Source of the DNA: Actinomycetota bacterium
Lineage (GTDB): Bacteria; Actinomycetota; Acidimicrobiia; Acidimicrobiales; Ilumatobacteraceae
Length of the DNA: 58,619 nucleotides
Reading direction: 5' to 3'
Assembly (NCBI GenBank): GCA_009726095.1
Contig: WLMZ01000009.1
Coordinates: 1 to 58,619, forward strand
Shown here: positions 34,140-42,919 of the stretch, in pieces
How positions within the stretch are numbered: position 1 is the stretch's first letter
Layout of the letters: every line of letters starts with the position of its first letter
Notes under the pieces: model-generated
Database searches by the model: none
The model's input: only the letters and a program-made list of their open reading frames with translations
Told to the model about the DNA's origin: nothing
Position numbers and translations under genes: made by a program

Positions 34140-36143
34140 ATGTCAGACACCACCCTCTTCCCCGAACTTCAGCAAGAACGTGCGCAGCTGGACTACGCGC
34201 GCAGCTGTCGCGACCGGATGATCGAGGCGTTCGAACAGGTCGATCCGGATGGCTCGGCCGACCACATCACCAAGGAGTACATCGAGGTCACTGTTGCCGA
34301 GGCACTCCAGGACCTGCGCACCCCCGGTGCGGGCGACTTCTTCGGCCGCATCGACGAAGACGGCGATCGCTGGTACATCGGCCGTCGACACATCGAAGAC
34401 GGCCAACACGATCCCGTGGTCGTCGATTGGCGTGCGCCCATCGCCGCCCCGTTCTACCGCGCCACATCGATCGACCCGCTGGGGTTGACCCACCGCCGCC
34501 GGTTCACGCTCGCCGACGGCGACATCACGGCGTATCTCGACGAGCAACTCGACGACCCCGATTCGGCCGGAGCAGCCACGGGCATCCCTGATCCTGTGTT
34601 GGCCGAGATCGGCGCTGCCCGCACCGGTGCCATGCGCGAGATCGTGGCAACCATCCAGGCCGAACAGGACGTGGTCATTCGTGCGCCGCTGCAACAGGCG
34701 CTCATCGTGCAGGGCGGGCCGGGCACGGGCAAGACCGCAGTGGGCCTGCACCGTGCGGCCTATCTGTTGTTCGAACACCGTCGCCAACTCGCCCGCGACG
34801 GGGTACTGGTGGTGGGCCCGAACAGGGTCTTCCTCGACTACATCGGCAACGTGCTGCCGTCGCTCGGCGAGCGCAGCGTGCAGCAGCGCACCGTGCTTGA
34901 TCTGTGCGTGCCCCGGGTTGAGGTCGACGGTGCCGACACCCTCGAACTGGCCCGACTCAAGGGCGACCCGCGCATGCTCGAGGTGCTGCAGCGGGCCGTG
35001 CTCGGTGGCATCCGGCTGCCACAGGTTGCCGTGCGCGTGCCGATGGGCGCCCGGACCGTGGTGATCGAACCCGACGAGTTTGCCGCGTGGGTCGCAACCG
35101 CGCTCGGTGGCTCGGCCACATCACGGCCGCTCAACCGGCGGCGAGATGCGCTGAAGGCCATTGCCCAGCAGGACCTGATGCGCCGCACCGACAAAGACGA
35201 CGCCTGGGTCAGGGCCACGGTCTTGCGCGAGGCGTTGACGGCAGCATGGCCGGTGCAGCAACCCAAGACCGTGCTGCAACGGCTGTTCAGCATCGAGTCC
35301 GTGCTCGCCGCTGCGGCCGAGGGCATCCTGTCCGCCCACGAGCAGGCGTTGCTGTTGCAGGCCGGCCGACCCGGCACGAAGAAGCGGCCATGGACGCCCG
35401 CCGACCAACTGCTGCTCGACGAGACCCATTCGTTGTTGAACGGTCCTCCATTCGTGTTCGGGCATGTGGTGGTAGACGAAGCTCAAGACCAGTCGGCCGT
35501 GGGACTGCGGGTCATCGGCCGGCGCAGCCCGACCGGTTCATTCACCATCCTCGGCGATCTGGCTCAGTCCACCACGCCAGCCGGCCAGCAACAGTGGCCG
35601 GTGGTGGCGCAGTATCTCGGAGCGGCCGACTACACCGTGGCCCATCTCACCATCGGCTACCGCGTCCCCGAACCCGTGCTCGAGGTGGCCAATCTCTTGC
35701 TGCCCTTCACGGCGGTCGACACCGTGGCCAGCCGCAGCGTACGTATGGCCGGCGAATCACCGACCATGCGGGTTGCGGCCGCCGCTGACCTGGCCGAGGC
35801 CGTTGCCGAGGAGGTGCTCGTCGCCCGTCACCGCCACGTGCTCACCGGGGTGGTGGCCCCGCAACACCTCCATGCGCCCATCGCAGCGGCCTTGGCAGCG
35901 CACGGTCTCGAATCGATGGGCCGGGTGCAGGACGTGCAGCGCACGCACATTCCCATGTTCACTGCCGAGGCCGTGAAGGGTCTTGAGTTCGATGCAGTCG
36001 TGGTGGTGAACCCGGCCGAGGTGTTCGATGGCTCGCCGCGCGGCGCCCGGCTGTTGTACGTGGCGATGACCCGTGCGGTGCAGGTGCTGCGTATGGTCGG
36101 CGATGCGCCGTTCGACGCAAGCACGCTCAGTTCGATGGTCTAG
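34140..36143 (+). CDS. helD: HelD-type ATPase, RNA polymerase recycling factor
   Basis: 667-residue superfamily 1 NTPase. Walker A is GPGTGKT (193-199), Walker B is HVVVDEAQDQSAVG, and the C-terminal motifs are EAVKGLEFDAVVVVNP and LLYVAMTRA. The N-terminal 180 residues (antiparallel coiled arm, then DFFGRIDEDGDRWYIGRR and VVVDWRAPIAAPFYRA) are the HelD arm, not found in UvrD. HelD removes stalled RNA polymerase from nucleic acid, and actinobacterial members (HelR) can displace rifamycins. GGAG lies 5 bases before the ATG. Confidence 0.88.
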   Translation: MSDTTLFPELQQERAQLDYARSCRDRMIEAFEQVDPDGSADHITKEYIEVTVAEALQDLRTPGAGDFFGRIDEDGDRWYIGRRHIEDGQHDPVVVDWRAPIAAPFYRATSIDPLGLTHRRRFTLADGDITAYLDEQLDDPDSAGAATGIPDPVLAEIGAARTGAMREIVATIQAEQDVVIRAPLQQALIVQGGPGTGKTAVGLHRAAYLLFEHRRQLARDGVLVVGPNRVFLDYIGNVLPSLGERSVQQRTVLDLCVPRVEVDGADTLELARLKGDPRMLEVLQRAVLGGIRLPQVAVRVPMGARTVVIEPDEFAAWVATALGGSATSRPLNRRRDALKAIAQQDLMRRTDKDDAWVRATVLREALTAAWPVQQPKTVLQRLFSIESVLAAAAEGILSAHEQALLLQAGRPGTKKRPWTPADQLLLDETHSLLNGPPFVFGHVVVDEAQDQSAVGLRVIGRRSPTGSFTILGDLAQSTTPAGQQQWPVVAQYLGAADYTVAHLTIGYRVPEPVLEVANLLLPFTAVDTVASRSVRMAGESPTMRVAAAADLAEAVAEEVLVARHRHVLTGVVAPQHLHAPIAAALAAHGLESMGRVQDVQRTHIPMFTAEAVKGLEFDAVVVVNPAEVFDGSPRGARLLYVAMTRAVQVLRMVGDAPFDASTLSSMV

Positions 36144-36192
36144 GTCCGGCGTTGTAGCGTCGTCGGCAGCAATCGAATCATCTCGTCACTCT

Positions 36193-36197
36193 GGAGG
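36193..36197 (+). promoter_or_regulatory. Ribosome-binding site GGAGG deciding the GTG start of the first dehydrogenase
   Basis: GGAGG is 5 bases before the GTG at 36203, which begins the conserved MKTKAAVLWE. No other in-frame start is close. Confidence 0.75.
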
Positions 36198-36202
36198 TCA
36201 TC

Positions 36203-37315
36203 GTGAAGACCAAGGCAGCAGTCCTGTGGGAAACCAACACACCGTGGATCGTCGAAGAGATCGAACTCGATCCGCCCGGCCCGGGTGAGGTGCTGGTGAA
36301 GCTCGCTGCGTCGGGCCTGTGTCACAGCGATGAGCATCTCGTCACCGGAGACCTGCCCTTCGCCCTGCCCATCATCGGCGGTCATGAGGGTGCGGGTATC
36401 GTGCAGGAAGTTGGCTCCGGCGTCAGTTGGCTCGCTCCGGGTGACCATGTCGTGTTCGGGTTCATCCCCAGTTGCGGTCGCTGCCCGAGTTGCTCCACCG
36501 GCCATCAGAACCTGTGCGACCTCGGCGCGCTCATGGGCCTGGGCCTGCAGATCACCGACGGCACCAGCCGTCACCATGCCCGTGGCGCCGATCTCGGGCT
36601 GATGTGCATCCTCGGCACGTTCGCCCATCACACCGTGGTCAACGAGGCCAGCTGTATCAAGATCGACAACGATGTCCCGCTCGATCGCGCCTGCCTGCTC
36701 GGCTGTGGCGTGGTCACCGGTTGGGGGAGCGCCGTCTACGCAGCCGAGGTCCGCCCCGGCGACACTGTTGCCGTCGTCGGTGCCGGTGGCATTGGTTCCA
36801 ATGCCATCCAGGGTGCCCGCCTTGCGGGCGCCAAGCGCATCATCGCCATTGACCCCGTGGAGTTCAAGCGCGAGAAGGCCATGGAGTTCGGCGCCACGCA
36901 CACGGCGTCCAGCATGGCCGAGGCACTGCCGTTGCTCCAGGAACTCACCTGGGGCACCATGGCCAACAAGGTCATCATGACCATGGGCGTGGGTTCGGGT
37001 GAGGTCATCGGCGAGGCCCTCGCCCTGACCGCCAAGCGTGGTCGCGTCGTGGTCACCAACATCCACCCGGCCATGGAATACAGCGCCAGCATGAGCCTGC
37101 TCGACCTCACCCTGATGGAAAAGCAGGTCGTTGGTTCGTTGTTCGGTTCGGGCAACCCCCGCGCCGACATCCCCAAGTTGATCGGTCTGTACCGCGACGG
37201 CCAGATCGATCTCGACAGCCTGGTCACCGCCGAGTATCCGCTCGAGGGCGTCAACGAGGGCTACGAGGCCATGCGCGAGGGCACCACCATCCGCGGCGTC
37301 CTCAAGTACGACTGA
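36203..37315 (+). CDS. NDMA-type zinc alcohol dehydrogenase, copy 1 (likely mycofactocin-dependent)
   Basis: 370-residue class III-like zinc dehydrogenase. Catalytic zinc ligands are C40 and H61 plus a later Cys (LGCGVVTG). The structural zinc Cys are C91, C94, C97 and C105. VGAGGIGSNAIQGARLAGA is the NAD site, and AIDPVEFKREKAMEFGATH is typical of the family named NDMA-dependent alcohol dehydrogenase, in which NAD is bound tightly and needs an external electron acceptor. In actinobacteria that acceptor is thought to be mycofactocin, whose genes lie 3.5 kb away. It is 12 residues shorter than copy 2. Confidence 0.9.
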   Translation: MKTKAAVLWETNTPWIVEEIELDPPGPGEVLVKLAASGLCHSDEHLVTGDLPFALPIIGGHEGAGIVQEVGSGVSWLAPGDHVVFGFIPSCGRCPSCSTGHQNLCDLGALMGLGLQITDGTSRHHARGADLGLMCILGTFAHHTVVNEASCIKIDNDVPLDRACLLGCGVVTGWGSAVYAAEVRPGDTVAVVGAGGIGSNAIQGARLAGAKRIIAIDPVEFKREKAMEFGATHTASSMAEALPLLQELTWGTMANKVIMTMGVGSGEVIGEALALTAKRGRVVVTNIHPAMEYSASMSLLDLTLMEKQVVGSLFGSGNPRADIPKLIGLYRDGQIDLDSLVTAEYPLEGVNEGYEAMREGTTIRGVLKYD

Positions 37316-37376
37316 CTCTTGCCGGGCGCCTTCTGGGCGTTAGATTGCTCGGGTTCGCCTACGTCGGGGGTATGTC

Positions 37377-38525
37377 ATGAAGTCACGCGCAGCAGTTCTG
37401 TGGGGCGTCAATCAGGAGTGGAAGATCGAGGAGATCGACATCGATCCGCCCAAGGCGGGCGAGGTGTTGGTCAACTGGAAGGCCGCCGGGTTGTGCCACA
37501 GCGACGAGCATCTCGTCACCGGCGACATGGTGCCGCCGGCCGAGTACTGGCCACTCATGGGCATCGAGGACTTCTTCCCCGTGATCGGCGGCCATGAGGG
37601 CGCCGGTGTCGTGATCGAGGTCGGCCCGGGCGTCACCAGCGTGGCCGTGGGCGATCACGTGTCGGCCAGCTTCGTGCCCAGCTGCGGCCGTTGCCGTTAC
37701 TGCTCCACCGGTCGCCAAAACCTGTGCGACGCCGGTGCGGGCACGTTCATCGGTGGCATGATCACCGACGGAACACACCGCCACTTCATCAACGGCAAGC
37801 CCGTCACGCTCATGGCCAAGGTCGGCACGTTCAGCGAGTTCGCCTGCGTGGCCGAGAACTCCCTGATCAAGGTCGAGTCCGACTACCCGCTCGAGTGCGT
37901 TGCCCTGGTCAGCTGTGGCGTCGCCACCGGCTGGGGTTCGGCAGCCAACCGGGCCGGCATCGTGCCCGGAGACACCGTGGTGGTCGTGGGCATCGGCGGC
38001 ATCGGCATCAACGCGGTGCAGGGCGCCAAGATGTCTGGTGCACGCCGCGTCATCGCCATCGATCCCGTGGAGTTCAAGCGTGAGAAGGCCATGGAGTTCG
38101 GCGCCACGCACACGTTCGCCTCGATGGAAGAAGCCATGCCCGCCGTCGGCGAACTCACCTGGGGCCAGATGGCCGACAAGGTCATCATGACCCCCGGCGT
38201 GATGTACGGCGACATGATGCAGTTGGGTACGGCGTTGGCGGGCAAGGGCGGCACCATCGTGGTCACGGCCGTGGCCCCGATGACCCAGACCGAGTCGTCG
38301 GTCAACCTGTTCGAGCTGGCCATGTGGAACAAGGAGATCAAGGGCACCATCTTCGGATCGCTCAATCCCCGTGCCGACATCCCCCGCCTGCTCGGCATGT
38401 ACCGCGACGGTCAACTCAAGCTCGACGAACTCATCACCAAGCGCTACACGCTCGACGAGATCAACGAGGGTTACCGGGCGATGCGCGATGGCGAGAACAT
38501 CCGCGGAGTCATCATCTACAAATGA
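37377..38525 (+). CDS. NDMA-type zinc alcohol dehydrogenase, copy 2 (likely mycofactocin-dependent)
   Basis: 382-residue paralogue of the preceding gene. C40 and H73 are catalytic zinc ligands; C103, C106, C109 and C117 bind structural zinc; VGIGGIGINAVQGAKMSGA is the NAD site. The extra length over copy 1 is a 12-residue insertion before the GGHEG motif (VPPAEYWPLMGIEDFF region), near the substrate site, so different alcohol preferences are likely. It lies 61 bases after copy 1. Its stop overlaps the ATG of the MoxR ATPase gene, tying that chaperone-like pair to this copy. Confidence 0.92.
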   Translation: MKSRAAVLWGVNQEWKIEEIDIDPPKAGEVLVNWKAAGLCHSDEHLVTGDMVPPAEYWPLMGIEDFFPVIGGHEGAGVVIEVGPGVTSVAVGDHVSASFVPSCGRCRYCSTGRQNLCDAGAGTFIGGMITDGTHRHFINGKPVTLMAKVGTFSEFACVAENSLIKVESDYPLECVALVSCGVATGWGSAANRAGIVPGDTVVVVGIGGIGINAVQGAKMSGARRVIAIDPVEFKREKAMEFGATHTFASMEEAMPAVGELTWGQMADKVIMTPGVMYGDMMQLGTALAGKGGTIVVTAVAPMTQTESSVNLFELAMWNKEIKGTIFGSLNPRADIPRLLGMYRDGQLKLDELITKRYTLDEINEGYRAMRDGENIRGVIIYK

Positions 38526-39475
38526 TCGATCGTGCGCTTCTCGACAGGTTGAGTGCGCATGTCGTTGGTCGTCAGCGCGAGGTCGAACTGGTCCTGGCGG
38601 CCCTCGATGCAGATCGTCATGTGCTGCTCGAGGGCCCACCCGGTACCGGTAAGAGCACGCTGTTGCGGGCCGTTGCCCACGAACTCAGCCTTGGTTTCGA
38701 ATTCGTCGAGGGCAATGCCGAGCTCACTCCGGCCCGCCTCGTGGGTCACTTTGATCCGGCGCGTGTGCTCGCCGATGGGTACGACCCCAAGGTGTTCGTT
38801 GACGGGCCGCTGATCAGTGCCATGCGCGAGGGTGCGCTGTTGTACGTGGAAGAGATCAACCGCATCCCGGAAGAGACGCTCAACGTGCTCATCACCGTGA
38901 TGAGCGAACGCGAACTGCACGTACCGCGGCTCGGCCGTGTCGCGGCCTCGCCGGGCTTCCGGCTCGTGGCCGCGATGAACCCGTTCGATGCCATCGGCAC
39001 GGCCCGCATCAGCGGTGCGGTGTACGACCGTGTCTGCCGGCTCTCGGTGTCGTATCAGAGCGCCACCGACGAGTCCGCCATCGTGGTGCGCGCGCTACAC
39101 ACCGCCAACGTCGGCGCAGGCGTGCCCCAGGACTGGATCGACAAGGTCGTCGAGGTCGTGCGGCGTACCCGCAACCATCCCGAACTGCGCGTCGGGTCGT
39201 CGGTGCGCGGGGCCATCGATGCCAGCGCGGTTGCCGCATCACTGGCCCAACTGCGCGGCCTTGCGGCCACCGATCCCACCGTGGGTCTCGATGCCGCCAT
39301 CGTGGCGCTGTCGGGTCGCGTGCGGGTACGTGAGGGCGGTGTCCGAACCAGCGAGGAGATCATCGCCGAGCTGTGGCAGGAGATCTTCGGCCGTGTTGAT
39401 GAATCGGAGCAGTCTGCCGGGGGTGACGGCGGGGGAAAAGCCAACGCCCCGACGGGGGCAACCCCCTCCCGGTAA
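38522..39475 (+). CDS. MoxR-family AAA+ ATPase
   Basis: 317-residue AAA+ protein. Walker A is GPPGTGKS (38-45), Walker B and sensor region are LLYVEEINRIPEE and VAAMNPFDAIGTA, and an Arg-finger region follows. MoxR proteins act with VWA partners as chaperones that insert metals or cofactors into enzymes; the founding case serves methanol dehydrogenase. The ATG at 38522 overlaps the dehydrogenase stop and the VWA gene follows. The C-terminal 25 residues are Gly/Ala-rich and disordered. Confidence 0.92.
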   Translation: MIDRALLDRLSAHVVGRQREVELVLAALDADRHVLLEGPPGTGKSTLLRAVAHELSLGFEFVEGNAELTPARLVGHFDPARVLADGYDPKVFVDGPLISAMREGALLYVEEINRIPEETLNVLITVMSERELHVPRLGRVAASPGFRLVAAMNPFDAIGTARISGAVYDRVCRLSVSYQSATDESAIVVRALHTANVGAGVPQDWIDKVVEVVRRTRNHPELRVGSSVRGAIDASAVAASLAQLRGLAATDPTVGLDAAIVALSGRVRVREGGVRTSEEIIAELWQEIFGRVDESEQSAGGDGGGKANAPTGATPSR

Positions 39476-39528
39476 CCAAAGAGGGCGAGCAGGCCGATGC
39501 CGCCGTCAGCGAGAGCGCACGCAAGACC

Positions 39529-40398
39529 ATGTCGCGGCGCGACCTGTCGCGCAACCCGCGCTTCGAACAGGTGTCGCCCGAGGTTGGTGAGCTCGACGAA
39601 ACTGCGGTGGAGGAGGGTCTGCTCGACGACCCCGATGACACCATGGCGCTCCTCGCCGATCTCACCGCAGCCACCGACCCGAAACTGCGCGAATTGGCCC
39701 GTCGCCTCGCTGCCCGGTTGTTCCTCGATGTCAGCCGACGCGGCCCAGTGCGGCCGCGCGGCATCGGCAAGCTCGTCGAGCAGCCGTATCGCCCCGATGG
39801 CGGCGATCTCGATGTGGATGCCAGCCTCGAGGCCATCGCCGAAGCGAGGGCGTCGGGATCGGCCATCGACCCGCAACGGCTGCGCGTGCGCGGCTGGGTG
39901 AAGCCGGGAACCGCGCTGTGCCTCATGGTCGATCGCAGCGGCTCGATGGGTGGCAAGCCGCTGGCCACATCGGCGGTCGCTGCTGCCGCTGTGGCGTGGC
40001 GGGCGCCAGCGGATTACAGCGTGCTTGCCTTCGCCAAGGACATCGTGGTGGCCAAGTCGCAGGACGTGCACAAGTCCAGCGATCAGGTCGTCAACGACGT
40101 GTTGACCCTACGCGGGTTCGGCACCACCGATCTGGCGGGTGCGCTACGTACGGCGCAGTTGCAGCTCGGTCGGTCGCAGGCGGGCCGGCGCATCGCGGTG
40201 CTGTTGTCGGATTGCCGGGCGACCGTGGAGGGCGATGTCATCGCTGCCGCCGCAGCCCTCGACGAGTTGCTCATCCTTGCTCCCGAGGGCGACTCCGAGG
40301 AGGCCGAGAAGCTGGCCACTGCGGTGGGCGCCAGGGTCGCGACGGTCAGCGGCCCCGCCGATGTTGCTGAGGCATTGGCGACGCTGCTCGGAGATTGA
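39529..40398 (+). CDS. VWA-domain protein (partner of MoxR)
   Basis: 289-residue protein with a C-terminal von Willebrand A domain. The MIDAS motif is D135-R-S137-G-S139 in LMVDRSGSMGG, completed by GTTDLAG and VLLSDCRA. The N-terminal 115 residues are helical (LLADLTAATDPKLRELARRL). It resembles CoxE/MoxR-associated VWA proteins that dock ATPase and client. The ATG at 39529 is the first start in this frame. The 53-base gap after the ATPase gene is also open in this frame from 39427 but has no start codon. Confidence 0.88.
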   Translation: MSRRDLSRNPRFEQVSPEVGELDETAVEEGLLDDPDDTMALLADLTAATDPKLRELARRLAARLFLDVSRRGPVRPRGIGKLVEQPYRPDGGDLDVDASLEAIAEARASGSAIDPQRLRVRGWVKPGTALCLMVDRSGSMGGKPLATSAVAAAAVAWRAPADYSVLAFAKDIVVAKSQDVHKSSDQVVNDVLTLRGFGTTDLAGALRTAQLQLGRSQAGRRIAVLLSDCRATVEGDVIAAAAALDELLILAPEGDSEEAEKLATAVGARVATVSGPADVAEALATLLGD

Positions 40399-40525
40399 CC
40401 CGGCCGTTCAGCGGGGTAGCCCGGATTTCGATTGGTGCCCACACTGGTCTCATCAGGGGTCGTCTCGTCTACCAGCGCCGCCAGGCCCGGCAACGCCCGC
40501 CAGTGAGGTCGTACCGGGATCCTCG

Positions 40526-40531
40526 TAGGCT
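40526..40531 (+). promoter_or_regulatory. -10 hexamer TAGGCT of a leaderless promoter
   Basis: TAGGCT ends 6 bases before the GTG at 40538, in the 139-base gap after the VWA gene. This gap shows no other clear signal. Confidence 0.45.
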
Positions 40532-40537
40532 TTCGCC

Positions 40538-41578
40538 GTGATCTCGCTGACTGCCGCTCCCCCGCTCGAACCGCAGACCTATCCGGTCGGTCGCCGTTCC
40601 GCGCTGCTCGTCGATGCGGCCCGTGACAACCGGATGTTGGGCGTGGACATCTGGTATCCGGCCATCGTTGCAGACGAACCGATCGCCACCTATGAGTTGC
40701 TGCCCGGGATCGCCTTCGAGTCCGCAGGCGCGCACCACGAACCGCCGGTGGCGGCGGGCCGGTTTCCGCTGGTGCTGTTCTCGCATGGCCGTACCGGCAT
40801 GCGCTTTGCGTACTCACTGTTGTCCGAGGCGTTGGCTGCCCGCGGTGCGGTGGTGGTGTCGGCCGATCACCCGGGTGATGCGCTCGCCGACTGGTTGTTG
40901 GGTACCAACGTCGACGACCGCACCAACGAGATGAACCGCGTCGGCGATGCTGGGTTCCTGCTGGATTCCGTGCTCGCCGGCGCACCGCACGCCTCTGGTC
41001 TACCGGAGGAGCTTCTGGATGCGATCGACGCGACGCGTGTTGTCGCTGCCGGGCATTCGTACGGCGCCTACACGGCGCTGGCCGTCGTGGCCGGTGACAG
41101 CGGGGCATCTGCCGATGCCCGGGTGCACGCCGTCGTGGGCCTGCAGGCGTACACCCGCACCATGAGCGATGGCGAGATCGGCCGGGTGGATGTACCGACC
41201 ATGCTCGTGGTGGCCGAGCTCGACACGGCCACACCGGCGGAGAGCGACGCTGACCGTCCATGGGCGCTGCTGCCGGGCCAGCCGGTGTGGCGGATGGATC
41301 TTGCTGAGTCGGCCCATCAGGCCTCCAGCGACATGGGCCTGTATGCGGAGCTGGCCCACCAGGTGCCCGACCTCCCGCCAATCGTGCTCGACTACCTCGA
41401 ATCCACCGCCACCGCTGCCACCGGGCCGGGCCTGCGCCCGTGGCGCGAAGGCCTCCTGCTGCAAACCCAGGCGATGTGGGCGTTTCTCGACATCGTGTTG
41501 CCGATCGATCCGGCTCGCGGCGAGATCGAGGCACAGCGACTCGCCGCAACCGCAGGCGTCAGCCTGCGTCGCCGCTGA
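40538..41578 (+). CDS. Alpha/beta hydrolase resembling PAF-acetylhydrolase / dienelactone hydrolase
   Basis: 346-residue serine hydrolase. The nucleophile is in VVAAGHSYGAYTAL, the acid is probably in VVAELDTATPAE, and FSHGRTG forms the oxyanion region. The long N-terminal part (DIWYPA and so on) matches platelet-activating-factor-acetylhydrolase-like bacterial proteins. No signal peptide is seen, so it is likely cytosolic. The substrate is unknown. It converges with the LCP gene, with a short hairpin spanning their ends. Confidence 0.8.
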   Translation: MISLTAAPPLEPQTYPVGRRSALLVDAARDNRMLGVDIWYPAIVADEPIATYELLPGIAFESAGAHHEPPVAAGRFPLVLFSHGRTGMRFAYSLLSEALAARGAVVVSADHPGDALADWLLGTNVDDRTNEMNRVGDAGFLLDSVLAGAPHASGLPEELLDAIDATRVVAAGHSYGAYTALAVVAGDSGASADARVHAVVGLQAYTRTMSDGEIGRVDVPTMLVVAELDTATPAESDADRPWALLPGQPVWRMDLAESAHQASSDMGLYAELAHQVPDLPPIVLDYLESTATAATGPGLRPWREGLLLQTQAMWAFLDIVLPIDPARGEIEAQRLAATAGVSLRRR

Positions 41579-41588
41579 CCGATTCAGC

Positions 41589-41605
41589 GGTGCTGGGTCA
41601 GCACC
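41589..41605. terminator. 7-bp hairpin between convergent genes, possible bidirectional terminator
   Basis: GGTGCTG and CAGCACC pair perfectly around GGT, just after the hydrolase stop and spanning the stop codon of the LCP gene. There is no T tract on either side, so termination ability is uncertain. Confidence 0.3.
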
Positions 41606-42842
41606 CGACGTTCTTGGGGGGCACGATGCCCTTCACGTTCTCCTCGGCCCCGTCGCCACCAGCGGGCTGTTGCGCCGGGGCGGCCGTATCGGTCGTGGGC
41701 CCCGTGGCTGTTCCGGTCGTGGCGCCGCCGGTCTGGGTGGTGGTCGGGAGGTCGGTGGTCTGGGCGGGGGCCTCCAGCAGCGGGGCCTGGCCCTTGAACA
41801 CCGCAAGGATCGCCTGCATGTTGTTGCCGGTGATTCGAGGGATCAGCACGTCGCTGCCCCCGCGGGTGTCGCGCTTCACCTCTATCTGATAGGTGCGCAG
41901 GTTGGCCTGATCGAGGTTCTTGATCACGCCCGCGAACTCCAGCATCTTCTGCAGCGTCAGGTCGGGATCGGTCACCACGTAGTCCTGAGCAGTCTGGATG
42001 AGCCCGCGTGCCACCGACGGCGTGTACACGCCCGTGCTCAGCGCCTTCGCGACCACGCGGCGCAGGAAGTCCTGCTGGCGCGAGATACGCCCGAGATCGG
42101 CGTATCCGTCCTCTATCCACTTGCCCTTCGTCGGGTCGAGGTATTCGTAGTGGCGGGAACGCACATAGGCGAGTGCGTGATCGCCCGTGAGTTTGAAGCA
42201 CCCGGCATCGGGCACATTGAGACCGGTGTGGGTGTCGCGGGTTGGGTACTCGAACGGCACGGACACGCCGCCGACGGCGTCGACGAGTGTCTTGAAGGCG
42301 CAGAAGTCGACCTGGATGAAATGATCGATCCCGACGCCGAAGTTGTCGTAGATGGTGTTGATCAACGTGGTCGGGTTGTTCTTCACGTAGGCAGCGTTGA
42401 TCCGGTTGTCGCTGTCGGACCCGTGGATACGCACCCACAGGTCGCGGGGAAACGACAGCACGGCGGCCTGGCTGTTCGTGGGGTCGACGCGCATCACCAT
42501 GATGGTGTCGCTGCGCTGGCCCGCTGCGCTGCGATCGCCGAACGCTCCGGCAAAGGGGGATGCCGGGTCGACGCAGGCATTGTTGTCGGCGCCGGTGATC
42601 AGGAAGTTCATCGCCTTGGGATCGGCGTTGGGGAAGGTCTCGCTGGGCCCGAGTTTGGCGAGTTCGGTCTTGACCAGGTTCACCACGGGCGCCGACTTCT
42701 TCTGACCGCTGACGAACCGCTCGCCCAGCACCAGCGCCGCTGCGCCGATGAAACACGCGACCACCACGATGCAGTTGGCCGCCAGGACGAACCGCTGCGG
42801 TGTCGAATGGCGGCGGTTGCGGGGGACTCCGGGGTTCGGCAT
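41598..42842 (-). CDS. LytR-CpsA-Psr (LCP) family cell-wall glycopolymer ligase, copy 1
   Basis: 414-residue type II membrane protein. The N-terminal helix is at about residues 20-42 (VLAANCIVVVACFIGAAALV). The LCP core contains DTIMVMRVDPTNSQAAVLSF, PRDLWVRI, VPFEYPTRDTHTGL, ALAYVRSRHYEYLDP and DLGRISRQQDFLRRVV, including the conserved Arg and Asp that bind the polyprenyl-phosphate donor. A LytR_C-like domain of about 90 residues follows. It ends in ENVKGIVPPKNVGC, closely like copy 2. LCP enzymes attach glycopolymers to peptidoglycan outside the membrane. Confidence 0.92.
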   Translation of the reverse strand: MPNPGVPRNRRHSTPQRFVLAANCIVVVACFIGAAALVLGERFVSGQKKSAPVVNLVKTELAKLGPSETFPNADPKAMNFLITGADNNACVDPASPFAGAFGDRSAAGQRSDTIMVMRVDPTNSQAAVLSFPRDLWVRIHGSDSDNRINAAYVKNNPTTLINTIYDNFGVGIDHFIQVDFCAFKTLVDAVGGVSVPFEYPTRDTHTGLNVPDAGCFKLTGDHALAYVRSRHYEYLDPTKGKWIEDGYADLGRISRQQDFLRRVVAKALSTGVYTPSVARGLIQTAQDYVVTDPDLTLQKMLEFAGVIKNLDQANLRTYQIEVKRDTRGGSDVLIPRITGNNMQAILAVFKGQAPLLEAPAQTTDLPTTTQTGGATTGTATGPTTDTAAPAQQPAGGDGAEENVKGIVPPKNVGC

Positions 42843-42919
42843 GGCGACTGAACGCTACTTGGCGAGGTCTCCAGAGTCTGGGCACTCAGCCGCAGCCAAC
42901 CGATGTCGTGCCCACCGGG

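Noticed and set aside
39427..39528. Possible frameshift joining the MoxR and VWA genes
   Set aside because: The VWA frame is open upstream to 39427 but has no start and encodes no conserved sequence; separate MoxR and VWA genes are the normal state of the family.
41169..42851. 560-codon plus-strand open frame opposite LCP copy 1
   Set aside because: It begins out of frame within the hydrolase gene and continues antisense to LCP copy 1. No family resemblance.
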